This document shows positions 11,556 to 23,114 of a stretch of 64,000 nt of DNA, one piece after another; the stretch's first letter is position 1, and every line of letters starts with the position of its first letter. The DNA lies in assembly GCA_028023455.1 (NCBI GenBank), contig JAQFVV010000064.1:1-64000 (forward strand). The letters run 5' to 3'. Origin of the DNA: Epiperipatus broadwayi (lineage: Eukaryota > Onychophora > Udeonychophora > Euonychophora > Peripatidae). Under the pieces are notes generated by a model. That model was not told the origin of the DNA. It ran no database searches and saw only the letters and a program-made list of their open reading frames with translations. Made by a program: the position numbers and the translations under genes.

Positions 11556-12554
11556 TAGGTTTTTTTTTTTCCGCGTTTCGACGCCCAAATCGTGGGGCTT
11601 GTAACTCATTTTTCACCCCTGAAGAGATTATGGAGTATATATATAATTCTTTTGGTCAAAATTAATGATTTTGAGTCAAATTTTTTTTGAATAATGTATA
11701 TATGTAAGATTTTTTTCCGCGTTTGGACGACCAAGTGAGGCTTCGATGTAAACACCTACATACTCTGAGTTATGGACTTTTGGGTGTATATAGCAAAAAA
11801 ATTTATTAAATTTATTTTGTGTCTTTCCTGTTCACTAGTGACTGGCGCCCGAGGATGATTGATCAAGTTATAAGTCATCCTCTTATAAATTTGTCATTAG
11901 GGAGCAGAGAAAAGAAATTTAGATTAAAAGAAAAGGGGGGTCTCATTGTTTTATCAAAGTATTTTTATGAATTGGAGTGATTTAGAATGAGCCAGAAATA
12001 TATATATAAATAAGGTCAAATTAACCAAAAGTTAAAAGGTTTGAAATTGGTGCAGACGGGTCAAACGGAATTAGGTCATAAAACTATTTAAGTATATGTG
12101 TATATATATATAAAAAAAACAGCTGGAAGAAGAGAGCAGGGGTGAGTTAAATTTTTATTAAGTCATCTTTAATATTAAAATATGTGTTATACTTTAGATA
12201 TATAGACGAAAAAAAAAAAAAAGATTTTTTTTTAAATTTTTCGTATATTTTATTAAAGCTAGAAAAAAAGAAGGGATTTTTTTTAAATAAAAAAAGAATT
12301 TCGTATATTTTATAAAATAAAAAGTAGTGACACAAATTTTTTTTTTTAATTGATTATATGTTGGACGGGCATCAAAATGGTGTAGGCTTATAGATATATT
12401 AGTGAGTTAGGCATAGAGTTGGGATGGAAGTGAACGAGTCGTTCTTGAAGGAGGAGAGCAGCAAACAGCCGTATTAAAAGTATAAAAGTTTTAAAAATCA
12501 AATATTTAGTAGGCGTAATAATAATAACTTTGAAAGGAATATATAATATACAGA
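11556..12554 (+). other. Internal leader of the LTR element
   Basis: There is no gene. It holds two related segments starting with a T-run and CCGCGTTT (near 11562 and 11707), a primer-binding-like site at 11843-11852, a purine-rich stretch ending in GGGGGG near 11940, and AT-rich sequence with several long A or T runs up to the gag-like start. Confidence 0.5.
11843..11852 (+). promoter_or_regulatory. tRNA primer-binding-site-like sequence
   Basis: TGGCGCCCGA is complementary to a tRNA 3' end (TCGGGCG plus CCA), the form used by lysine-tRNA-primed retroelements. The match stops after about ten bases. It sits 287 bp after the end of LTR copy A instead of next to it, so it is either displaced or marks a different LTR end. 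Confidence 0.45.
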
Positions 12555-13889
12555 ATGAGCAAAGAAACAGAAGCAATGAGCAGTGGGGAAGAGATAGAAG
12601 TAGGAATGGAGATGAAAGGTGGAGGTATCATGTTGAGATCAGGAAGAGAGATTAATGAGTACAACAGCAGTACGGAAGAAATAGAAAGGGAAGATGGTAT
12701 GAGCCAGGATAGAGATGAGGGTGCACAGAAAACTATAGCTATGCCAGAGAATTTAGTTACAGAAATATCGGAACAGATACCGATAAAGGAGATTAAACAG
12801 GAAGGCTAAGACTTGAATTGGTTGCTGAGACAGCTTAGACAGGATGCAGAGAAAATGGATCAGAAAATGGAGGAAAGAGATCAGAAAATGTCACAAAGAT
12901 TTGAAAACCTTAGCAGAGATATTAGACAAGAGATGGCAGACAGAGATAAAAGGCTGGAAGAAATGTTGTGCCAAGGTCTACAGGAATTGTCAACCAGCTG
13001 CCAGCAGAAATCTGAAGAAATGAGGGGAGAATTTAAAGAAATGTTACATAAAAACCAAGAAGAAAATAGAAAGGAATTTGTTGTGATTAAAGAAGAAGTG
13101 AAGGCTTTAGTTGAACAAGTAGAATGTCAAGAAAAGGGTTTGAAAGAAAGGGTCTTTAAAGTAGGGGCAGAATTTAACAGTAAAGTGCAAAAGTATGAAG
13201 AAGCCCAAAGGGAGATCAGAGAGGAAATATATGAAATAAAAGAAAACCTGCTACAAAGAAGTCAAATGGCTACCAAAGAAGAAAACATTATCACAGCAGG
13301 TATTCCAGAATTGAGAGATGTAGCAGAAATGAAAGAAGAGACAGAAAAGGACAGTAAGGAAAGCAACTTTGCTAGTGATTACCAAGATAAAAGACTTAAT
13401 AGACATGAGATAGTGCAAGTTATTGGCCAGACTGAAGATGATACTGAAAATTATTTTACAGAGGGGGAAGCCAAAGTCGATCTGGATAATACCAAAATCA
13501 AAGGAAACAACTTTTTAAACGAACATAAGTGCCAGCTTAATTATGAAAATAACACGTTTTCTCTGTATGAAGAACAGATTGGGTTGGAAAAGAACAAATC
13601 CCAAGTGACGCAAAGTCAAAGCAAGGAATGGGGAAAAGCACTTACGGAAGAAAAGAATGTCGAGCTGCATAACGAGATACCGTATGAAGGCAGCGAATTC
13701 GCACTAAGTCTGACAATGCACCCGAAGCGATCTCCTGTGAGGTTGAAAGACAAAAATGAAAGTTATGAATGGATAACCGATGATGATGAAGATGGTTGGA
13801 CATCTAATGAAGATGATGATAATCTATTGGGATGTTGTTTTAACCCCGGCGTGGAGTTACTCCTTAAACAACCCCCAGATCCTATTTAA
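12555..13889 (+). CDS. Gag-like coiled-coil protein of the LTR element, one in-frame stop
   Basis: From ATG 12555 an 84-codon frame ends at TAA 12807-12809. The same frame then continues open to the stop near 13889, about 444 codons in all. It reads MSKETEAM with a GGGIMLRSGREI motif, then DLNWLLRQLRQDAEKM and a very Glu/Lys/Gln-rich heptad region (about residues 85-240) predicted to be a long coiled coil. An acidic tail (ITDDDEDGW, NEDDDN) follows. There is no zinc knuckle or enzyme motif. A short motif block and then a long coiled coil is common in Ty3/Gypsy gag proteins of invertebrates, and the position after the leader fits. The single stop could be a mutation, or read-through could occur. 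Function is inferred from context only. Confidence 0.6.
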
Positions 13890-13970
13890 ATTGTTAGTTG
13901 TTTTTGTGAGTGATTTGATCACTCCATATATACACTCTATATTTTATTTATATACCTTATATATATATAT

Positions 13971-16900
13971 TGTGCCAGTCAAAATATGCTTATCCATCTA
14001 ACACGAGCTGGAACTCACAAAATGTACTTCAAACCCAGTCAAGCCCGAGATTTAGGTCAGGGACCAGCCTGGATTCGAACCCACTCTCCAAGCACCAGAT
14101 CTAACACCCAATGGATAACATAACAATGGTAGCACACGAGATTTAATTCTTCATCCGGCCCACTAGCAAATCGGAGAAAACAATAAGACTCATGGACTTA
14201 AACATATATATAAACAACGTAAATACTAGACATTCCACAGATAAAATCTAACATATTTAAATAATAGGGGCTTTACTAATGAATACTTATGGGCAATTAG
14301 TGAATTGGATTGATTTAATAATGAGACAGAAACTGATATATGATGAATTAAAATATATTTATTGACAATTGTTGTTGGCAAATGCACACAGGCATTTCAT
14401 TTATAAAGTAACATTCTCTAGACTATTTGAACAATAATTGATGTTGGCAAATAGGTTTGTGGCTATGATTTAATGGAGCCAAATATCCTGCTATACAACT
14501 AATCACTACATTAACTTATTTGTTATGTCCTTTTATAATCAGTTCGAGTGGCTCTTTTACGTAAAATCAAACCAAGTCTGGAGTGAAACTTAATACATCT
14601 GACTATAATCAATTTATATATTAACTATGGGCTTATAAAGCATCCCAGATAGCTTAAGATCGAACGGGTTTTCAAGAATGCTTCGGTTCAATGCCGAAGA
14701 TTGCATATTAGGGAGAAAAGAGTTGGCTATAACGATTTTACTAATGTGCTAGGCACAAGTAAAGTATAATAATAAAGTGGCTCTGCGGATGGAAGAATAG
14801 TTTTAGGGTTTTTGTGACAAACAACGGTTTACCCAATAACCGGTCGTCATGCTGCTAATGGGGAACCTTTATTTGGTTCAGAGGCGGGGGACTTACGTGC
14901 TAATCTGGCCCGTAGCTCAGACTTCGCTACTGCACTACCCATAAGAGAAGATGGGCTGGACTTACCATGGCTCCATCTTATATATATATCAAAAAGAACA
15001 GCACAACGAGAAAATATTAATAAATCCCACATCCGCCAAGCCGAAGGATATTATAAATTAAAGATCATATATTAAATGAACACTAGATCATCAGCTTGAT
15101 CAAAAGAGCCAACTCTTCTGTAGCATGAGAAATACGATATGCTACTGACAGGAATATATATAGATACAAACTTTACTTTATCCCGTTCAATCTCTTTAGT
15201 TATCTATAACTACTAAACTTTTAAAAGGGGGAAAAGTATATTTAATAGGGGACTTACGAATACTTAACTAAAAAAATATACTTATGATTGCACTCCAGGC
15301 TAGTTTAATCTTTAGTAACATAATAAATAAAGGTTGAAAAGCCACATTTTATATTTATATTAATTAATTTACTAAATGACAAAAATATGAATTTGGGTTT
15401 CGAAACAGCGCACGAAATGACGCTATATAAATAATAATACGGAGATTTTAAATTCATATCTTTAAAAACATTTTAATAATTAAATGCACGCCGTTTCGAA
15501 ACATAGGCATAACTAATAATAAATAAAATAAGCAAAAGAAAAGCAAAATATAATTGCAGTGATTAAATTATATAGCAAAACATTAATTAACAGAAATTTA
15601 GCAAAAGTATTTCATTTATAGAATTAAAATATTTTAGGAAACAATTTAGACAGTTTACACTATTGTATTAGCAAAAAGTATTTCATTTAAATATTATTTC
15701 GAAAACAATTTAGATAGAAATTTCAATAATATGGTTAGCTAACCTGTTTTTGAAGAAATAATGAATGTTTTTGAAATGCACACAGAGCTCTGCGATTTTA
15801 AATAATACTAAAATAGTTCTGTAGCTAAGGAGAGATTCGAGCTGGAAACAAAGGTGACTTCTTTGGCGGCTTATGGCATCTTCAATTTAGTTGGGAGACG
15901 ATTTTTTAAAATAGTGTTTCTTTAGCTGGACTGAAATCGGAATGAGGGCAAATTATTTTTACGGCTTATGGCATCTTCAAATTTAGTTGGTGTAAGCTTG
16001 GTTGTTCCTTTGGCATTTGATGGATTGAACTAGGCGTTCCATCACGGGAAAGCAGCAAAATTTTGCCTGACTTTAGCCAGACATGTTAAGGTTGAACAAT
16101 AATAAAACTTCTCCTGTTGACTCTCTTCAAAAGTAAGATGGATTCTCTCTTCCCGCTTAAAATAAGGCCTATTTATATCCTTCTACTAAACTTTAACACC
16201 TTTCTGGAATTTCGTAAGCCTCGGGACCAATTGACTTTTAATTAAAGCAAAATAATATAATTCAATTTCTACAACAACTGATAAAATCTCCGAGGTGTTA
16301 TATTTAATTTCCTTAAAAAAATGTATCAAAATATATAAACTATATAATTTGATTCATTTTCATTAATTAAATTCCTTTTCAGGTGTTATTACTTAGCAGA
16401 AGGAACGGTATTCTGATTTAATGAAAAAGTCTTTTGTTGCAAACAAAAATCAATCAGAAAACAGATTTTACTTTTTTACCCGGGTGTGTCACTAATTGAT
16501 ATCTTGTTTACAAAAATTCTCATTTTTAATTGCGAACAGATAATTCTTATTTTATAAAACTAAATAACTTTTAACATATTTGTTTATTAAAAAAAAAAGC
16601 AAATTTAAAGAAAATACTTGTTTCAACTATATATGTAAAACATTAAATCAGAAAACCGTTAAATAAATTAAAGAAAACATTTACATTACTTTTATTTAAA
16701 CTTAAATATATATGAATCATTTTGCCGTTATTCCAAGGTTTAAATTATCCATCTACATACGAATATAATAGCGAATATAATTAAGAATTGACTGAAAATT
16801 AATAAAACATTCTATAATAAATTATGAGCATTTCTCCGCTATAATTTTATCAAACCTGTCTAATTATAGCGTGTCTTCATATGTAAATGGATAATGCCAT

Positions 16901-17055
16901 TTAAGCGGCAATTATAGCAAAGTTTTCCCGCTCGACTTATATATAACATTTTTACATATGACATTTTTACATTTAAGATAGGTTCGAAACTAGTTCAGAC
17001 GAGTAGGTCATTAGGTTGATGGTGAAACGGAAAGGGATTGGAGATTTCCGTTTCA
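13971..17055 (-). repeat. LTR copy B, inverted, inside the element
   Basis: This is the reverse complement of the 3.09-kb unit, starting TGTGCC and ending GTTTCA in plus-strand reading. It has ATAT repeats on both sides, so it may be a separate solo LTR with its own ATAT target duplication. It is more diverged than A and C, especially near 15840-16100. With A it forms an inverted repeat around the gag-like gene; with C it forms one around a 461-bp spacer. Confidence 0.82.
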
Positions 17056-17516
17056 ATATATATATATAAGATACACTTTATATTTATTTACATACCCTTT
17101 ATATTGTTATTATACACATTACATTTTATCTATATCCATTTTACCTATTATATACTTTATATTTTATCCATATATTATCTATATACCCTTTTATATATTT
17201 ATTACACGCATTATATTTTATATATATATATAAAACATATCCATTATTTTGACAAAGAGGTATACTCGTTTGGGTATATATCTGTTTAAGTTTAAAATAT
17301 TTACTAATAACCGATGATTTCATTATATGTGTTGATAATTGTTAGAAGCACTAAATGTATTATGATAGTGTAATCTAGTATGATGTATTACCATAAGTTT
17401 AGCGTAGGATTAGGCCATGAGTTTATACTTTGAGAGAAGCCATAATTTAGCTTCGTATTTATATAAGTAAAGTCTTTTTTTTTTATTTGTTTTTTTTTTT
17501 ACTAAGTTTACTGATA
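17056..17516. other. Spacer between inverted LTR B and LTR C
   Basis: Low-complexity TA/TTA-rich sequence with T runs near 17477 and 17491. No gene or clear polypurine tract is seen before LTR C; the T runs would be a purine tract only on the minus strand. Confidence 0.6.
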
Positions 17517-20500
17517 TGAAACGTAAACCTTCCAATCTCTTTCCGTTTCACCATCAACCTAATGACCTACTCGTCTGAACTAGTTTCGAACCTATTTTAA
17601 ATGTAAAAATGTTATGTATAAGTCGAGCGGGAAAACTTTGCTATAATGGCCACTTAAATTGCATCACCACTTATTTACATACGAAAACACGCTATAATAG
17701 TTATAGTGGAGAAATGCTCATAATTTATTATAAAATGTTTTATTAATTTTCAGTCAATTCTTAATTATATTCGCTATTATTTCGTATGTGGATGGTAATT
17801 TAAACCTTGGAATAGCGGCAAAATGATTTATATATATATATATTTAAGTTAAAATAAAAAAGATATACTATAATGTAAAATGTTTTCTTTAAAATATATT
17901 TAACGGCTTTCTGATTTAATGTTTTACATATATAATTGAAACTAAAGTATTTTCTTTAAATTTGCCTTTTTTTTTAAACAAATAATTTGGTAAAAACAAA
18001 TATGTTAAAAGTTATTTATTTCAGTAAAATAAAAATCCGTTTATAATTAAAAATGAGAATTTTGTGTAAACAAGAAATCAATTAGTGATGCACCCGGGTA
18101 AAAAGTAAAATCTAGTTTACTGATTGATTTTTGTTTGCACAAAAGACTTTATCATTAAATCAGAATACCGTTCTTTCTGCTAGGCCTTAACATTCTATAA
18201 CACCTAAAAAGGAATTTAATTAATGAAACTGAATCAAATTATATAATTTATATGTTTTAATAATTTTTTAAAGTAAATTAAATATAACACCTCGGAGACG
18301 TTATCTGTTGCAGAAATTGGATTATATTATTTTATTTAATTAAAAGTCAATTGGTCCCGAGGCAAACGAAATTCCAAAAAGGTGTTAAGGTTTAGTGGAA
18401 ATGGATAAATAGGCCTTATTTTAAGCGGGAAGATAAACTCCATCTTGCTGTTGAATAGCTGTTAATATCAGAAGTCAAAATTGTTTAATTTTACCATGTC
18501 TGGCTAAAGTCAGGCAAGAATTGCTGCAATTCCCGTGATGGAACGCCGAGTTCAATCCATCAAATGCCGAAGCAACAACCACACCAAATAAAAGATGTCA
18601 TAAGCCACTAAAAGAACTTGCCTTCGTTCCAACACCATTTTAAATCGTCTCGCAACTGAATAAGAACATGCCATAAGCCGCCAAAGAACTCACCTTCGTT
18701 CCAGCTCGAATATCTCCAGTTCAGCTATAGGAGAACTGTTTTAATATTATTTAAAATCGCAGAGCTCTGTGTGAATTTCAACAACAATCATTATTTCTTC
18801 AAAATCAGGTTAGCTAACCATATTATTGTAATTTCTTTCTAAATTATTTTCCAAATAATATTGTAAATTCTCTAAAATGAAATACTTTTGCAAATTTCTT
18901 TATTAATTCAATATTGTAAACTCTGTCTAAATTGTATTGGAAATCTATAAATGAAATATTTTTGCTAAATTTCTTTGTTAATTAATATTTTGCTATATAA
19001 TTTAATCACTGCAGTTATATTTTGCTTTTCTTTTGCTTATTTTTAATTATTGTTAATTATGCCTATGTTTCGAAACAGCATGCATTTAATTACCAATATG
19101 TTTTTTTAAAAGATATCATTTAAAATCACCATATTATTATTTATCTAGCGTCATTTCGTGCGCTGTTTCGAAACCCAAATTCATATGTTTGTCATTTAGT
19201 AAATTAATTAATATAAATATAAAATGTGGCTTTTCAACCTTTATTTATTATGTTACTAAAGATTAAACTAGCCTGGAGTGCAATCATAAGTATATTTTTT
19301 TAGTTAAGTATTCGTAAGTCCCCTATTAAATATACTTTTCCCCCTTTTAAAAGTTTAGTAGTTATAGATAACTAAAGAGATTGAACGGGATAAAGTAAAG
19401 TTTGTATCTATATATTCCTGTCAGTAGCATATCGTATTTCTCATGCTACAGAAGAGTTGGCTCTTTTGATCAAGCTGATGATCTAGTGTTCATTTAATAT
19501 ATGATCTTTAATTTATAATATCCTTCGGCTTGGCGGATGTGGGATTTATTAATATTTACTCGTTGTGCTGTTCTTTTTCATATATATATATAAGATGGAG
19601 CCACGGTAAGTCCAGCCCATCTTCTCTTATGGGTAGTGCAGTAGTGAAGTCTGAGCTACGGGCCAGATTAACACGTAAGTCCCCCGCCTCTGAACCAAAT
19701 AAAGGTTTCCCATTAGCAGCATGATGACCGGTTGTTGGGTAAACTGTTGTTTGTCACAAAAACCCTAAAACTATTCTTCCATCCACAGAGCCACTTTATT
19801 ATTATACTTTACTTGTGCCTAGCATATTAGTAAAATCATTATAGCCAACTCTTTCCTCCCTAATATGCAATCTTCGGCATTGAACCGAAGCATTCTTGAA
19901 AACCCGTTCGATCTTAAGCTATCTGGGATGCTTTATAAGCCCATAGTTAATATATAAATTGATTATAGTCAGATGTATTAAGTTTCACTCCAGACTTGGT
20001 TTGATTTTACGTAAAAGAGCCACTCGAACTGATTATAAAAGGACATAACAAATAAGTTAATGTAGTGATTAGTTGTATAGCAGGATATTTGGCTCCATTA
20101 AATCATAGCCACAAACCTATTTGCCAACATCAATTATTGTTCAAATAGTCTAGAGAATGTTACTTTATAAATGAAATGCCTGTGTGCATTTGCCAACAAC
20201 AATTGTCAATAAATATATTTTAATTCATCATATATCCGTTTCTGTCTCATTATTAGATCAATCCAATTCACTAATTGCCCATAAGTATTCATTAGTAAAG
20301 CCCCTATTATTTAAATATGTTAGATTTTATCTGTGGAATGTCTAGTATTTAAGTTGTTTATATATATGTTTAAGTCCATGAGTCTTATTGTTTTCTCCGA
20401 TTTGCTAGTGGGCCGGATGAAGAATTAAATCTCGTGTGCTACCATTGTTATGTTATCCATTGGGTGTTAGATCTAGTGCTTGGAGAGTGGGTTCGAATCC

Positions 20501-20600
20501 AGGCTGGTCCCTGACCTAAATCTCGGGCTTGACTGGGTTTGAAGTACATTTTGTGAGTTCCAGCTCATGTTAGATGGATAAGCATGTTTTGACTGGCACA
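17517..20600 (+). repeat. LTR copy C (right)
   Basis: Same direction as copy A and nearly the same sequence from TGAAACGTAAACC to GACTGGCACA, with scattered substitutions and short indels (for example, a few bases gained near 17625 and about 18 lost near 17698). The TATA box lies near 19582 and AATAAA at 19698-19703. ATAT follows directly. It ends 375 bp downstream of the Ddc exon donor, so the whole element may lie in the next intron of that gene. Confidence 0.82.
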
Positions 20601-20974
20601 ATATATATGTTTTCCTTTAGGTTGATTTTCACTTGAGAAGGTCTATTTGTAGTAGATGAAACCATGGTTGTGTAAAGATTTTGGTAAAATTTTGAATTTA
20701 ATCTAGTACTGTATTGTTTTATGGTTTTGCATAAATATATATATATATATATCAGTCTTGTCTTTTTAACAACAATCCCATGCACACCCTTATGTATATG
20801 ATCTTGAAATTGTTTTAACATAACGAATCAAATCCTCAAAAAAATTTTATTTGTTTCTATTATATTTTTTCTTTTGCACTTTAATATACTTTCTGATAAA
20901 TATTTTATATATTTTCATGTATTTTTTCAAATAATATCTTTATTTATTAAAAAAAAAAATTAAAAAAATGTAAT
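20601..20974. other. Intronic AT-rich sequence next to the Ddc donor
   Basis: A TA microsatellite near 20735-20752 and otherwise featureless AT-rich DNA. The 83-codon minus frame here is accidental and reaches into the LTR end. Confidence 0.55.
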
Positions 20975-20980
20975 ACTTAC
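20975..20980 (-). promoter_or_regulatory. Splice donor of the Ddc exon
   Basis: GTAAGT on the minus strand directly after the GGT glycine codon; a perfect match to the donor consensus. The following Val of the usual IMPGV would come from the next exon. Confidence 0.85.
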
Positions 20981-21191
20981 ACCTGGCATTATTTTTGACT
21001 CTACATCTTTCATTATATCTTCCCACTTTTCAGGATAATCAGGGGCTGAAGTAGGTAGAAGAGGTGGTAAATATCCTGGTTTAACAGTCGGAAGCACTCT
21101 TCGATCTCTAATATTCTCTAAGTAATCTGCACAATAATCAATCATCTCTTTAGCTCGTATTCTAAATTCTTCAGCATTCATTTTGAATTAT
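20981..21191 (-). CDS. Ddc: Aromatic-L-amino-acid (DOPA) decarboxylase, first coding exon
   Basis: From ATG 21181 the exon encodes 67 residues, starting MNAEEFRIRAKEMIDYCADY and including ENIRDRRVLPTVKPGYLPPL, SAPDYPEKWEDIMKDV and finally KIMPG. This is the conserved N-terminal segment of group II PLP decarboxylases (helix-rich dimer arm, PGYL motif, IMPG). They make dopamine and serotonin from L-DOPA and 5-hydroxytryptophan in the cytosol. The exon ends in GGT followed by the donor GTAAGT (20980-20975), phase 0. A TTTATTTCAG acceptor ends at 21192, ten bases before the ATG, so a 5' non-coding exon lies upstream (higher coordinates). The PLP-binding and catalytic exons would lie leftwards; none is seen in the window. 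ENIRDRRVLP and PEKWED favour Ddc over histidine or tyrosine decarboxylase, but those are possible. Confidence 0.9.
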
Positions 21192-21202
21192 CTGAAATAA
21201 AT
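21192..21202 (-). promoter_or_regulatory. Splice acceptor before the Ddc exon
   Basis: TTTATTTCAG on the minus strand ends at 21192, leaving ten untranslated bases before the start codon. It shows that this is not the first exon of the transcript. Confidence 0.75.
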
Positions 21203-21570
21203 CATATATATATATATTTGTTGACACAAATAATTCATGCATAAAAAATATTAAATATTCTTACTGGTTTTGTTGTGTGTAAAGAGACAAAATAAGGCTT
21301 ACACAACAAAAAGGCACTACATGAGAGATCCTGAACTTTACTGGAACTATGGTATCCAATATTTTTTGTTAACATTTAAATAACATTCATTCAGAAACTA
21401 GCTGAAATATTGTTCAAAAATTAGCAAAAAATTTTAGACATTGTGTGCATTCAATGATCAGAATCTCATCAATGAATATATACGATATATGCATGTAGAT
21501 ATATGCATTGTGATGAATTAAACTTATGATATACAATGTAGTGTGCATGCATATATATATATGAAAAACA

Positions 21571-21705
21571 AAAAACAAGTTAAAAACTTGCTAACGCTTG
21601 TATTTATGTAAACAGATGGCGTTCTACCAAAAACATTTAGTGTTTTTGGTAGAATGCCATCTGTTGACATAAATACAAGCATTAGCAAGTTTTTAACTTG
21701 TTTTT
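21571..21705. repeat. Long hairpin element, arms of about 65 bp
   Basis: The left arm (21571-21635) and right arm (21641-21705) are near-perfect inverted copies around a 5-base loop. The right arm's inner end (about 21640-21670) recurs as a direct repeat at 22038-22070, so the hairpin and the later fragment bracket the hammerhead at 21922. Confidence 0.85.
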
Positions 21706-21921
21706 TTTTTCATAAATGTACCTTTGAGGTCTTTCTAGCAATGATATATATTGCAGAGGCTTCTACTATGTGGTGATGCTGAACTGAGATCAGACCCATA
21801 TAGCTATCTGGCTTGCTATGCTGAGTTTGAAGACATTACGTGTCTAAAAGATTCACGCTTGCAAGCTGAATAGAAACTGTTTCATAAACGCTCAGAGTTT
21901 GTGTTTAGATCTAGTTTCTAA

Positions 21922-21981
21922 AATTCCTGTCTTTCACTGATGATAGCAAATAGCTTGAAATCATGATCTGAAAGTGGAATT
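21922..21981 (+). ncRNA. Hammerhead ribozyme motif, family gamma
   Basis: Core CTGATGA lies at 21937-21943 and GAAA at 21957-21960. Stem II is AGC/GCT. Stem III is the palindrome ATCATGAT (21960-21967), followed by C, giving a predicted cleavage between 21968 and 21969. Stem I has a proximal 6-bp perfect helix (CTTTCA with TGAAAG) and, after a small internal loop, a distal 6-bp perfect helix (AATTCC with GGAATT). This is the layout of natural type I hammerheads with minimal stem III, which work best as dimers. It lies on the strand opposite to Ddc, about 730 bp before its coding exon. Activity is untested. Confidence 0.82.
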
Positions 21982-22603
21982 AAAGTTAGAGATAGTGAAT
22001 GCATGCTCTGACGTTTATGTAAACATACGCTTGACAGTGTTTTTGGTAGAATGCCAACTGTTGACATATATATATATTGTAACTATAACAAATCGATAAC
22101 AGCTCAAAGTAGTTATATTACAAAGCTGCAGAAAAAAAAAATGTTTAATAAAATCTAGTCTTTGAAATTGAGAAATAAATATATAAACTGCTTAAAAAAA
22201 TAAATGAAAAATTATTTTATGCATTTGATTATATTATTAGATATTTTGTAAAGTTACCTTGTAATGATTGAATGATAATAAAATAATAAATTGCATGTAA
22301 AGAGAGGTAGAAAAGTAGTTTCAATATGCATAAGCATTTCTAAAACAATCTAAAGAATGTTGAACTCTTTTTAATTTGCCATTTTTGAATTGAGTTTTAA
22401 ATAACGTTTTCCACATTTTCACAAAAAATTTCATGGGACATCTAAAAATATTAAAATTTTGAAATTAATAATATTTTAGAAGTTATCAAACAAGTTTCAA
22501 AAGTTGAAAACAATTTTTTTCTTTTTTCCTATTGCTAAAGTATATAAAGGGGGGGGGGATTTTTTTCTTTCATGTATTTATTTATTAAATTATAATATAT
22601 ATC

Positions 22604-23114
22604 TAATATAGGGTATATGAGCACAGACTTTCAGATGACCCGTCACTCTCCACTCTATCTAATATCACTGATACACTCAAGCACATATATGCTGAAAAGA
22701 TAAATAATCACCAATATACGTATTTCATGGATTATGTCCTGTACATGTGGGGTTCAGATTGACTTTAGGTCAACATGGGTGTGACAAGAATCTCGGCCTC
22801 AGGGTGGCCTTTGAGCATTCCATCATCAGATTTTCAATTGGATGGATGGTTGAAGAGTTGGAGGGTGTAGTAGATTGGAGCCTGTCCATTAAAGTAGGAA
22901 GATTGTCTATCTTGATATATATCTGAGCACTTATAGTATATATGTGTGGGAGGTGGTAATCTGGACCAACTGATGATTGCTGGTTTAGCATGAAATACGT
23001 ATATTGGTGATTATTTATCTTTTCAGCATATATGTGCTTGAGTGTATTAGTGATATTAGATAGAGTGGAGAGTGATGGGTCATCTGAAAGTCTGTGCTCA
23101 TATACCCTATATTA
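22604..23114. mobile_element. Inverted-repeat element carrying a hammerhead (alpha family)
   Basis: Arms of about 125 bp (22604-22728 and 22990-23114) are near-perfect inverted copies, beginning TAATATAGGGTATA. The body (22735-22950) matches, in reverse complement, the body of the PLE terminal repeat at 46460-46680. A hammerhead lies at the inner edge of the right arm. It is probably a non-autonomous derivative of the PLE terminal repeat. Confidence 0.8.
22955..23015 (+). ncRNA. Hammerhead ribozyme motif, alpha copy 1
   Basis: CTGATGA lies at 22970-22976; stem II is TGCT/AGCA with a GGTTT loop; GAAA is at 22992-22995. The palindromic stem III is ATACGTAT (22995-23002), then A, with predicted cleavage between 23003 and 23004. 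Proximal stem I is CCAA with TTGG. The distal stem I pairs GGTAATC with GATTATT using two wobbles. The stem II closing position (T-T) is imperfect and the A before the cleavage site is the less favoured base, so activity may be weak. Confidence 0.78.

Larger units (their letters stand above)
8466..20600 (+). mobile_element. LTR retrotransposon-like element with about 3.09-kb LTRs, gag-like gene and no pol
   Basis: Two near-identical direct repeats (8466-11555 and 17517-20600) both begin TGAAAC and end GGCACA, the TG...CA rule for LTRs. The bases just outside are ATAT on both sides (8462-8465 and 20601-20604), a plausible 4-bp target duplication, though the flanks are AT repeats. Inside lie a tRNA-primer-like site, a gag-like coiled-coil gene in the same direction as the LTR promoter signals, and an inverted third LTR copy (13971-17055). 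I see no protease, RT, RNase H or integrase. It therefore resembles non-autonomous elements with a gag only (the TR-GAG or LARD type). A normal polypurine tract before the right LTR is not visible. Confidence 0.7.

Noticed and set aside
8466-17055. DIRS-type element with inverted terminal repeats
   Set aside because: No tyrosine recombinase, RT or RNase H is visible and copy C gives a direct LTR pair, so an LTR element with an inverted extra copy is simpler.
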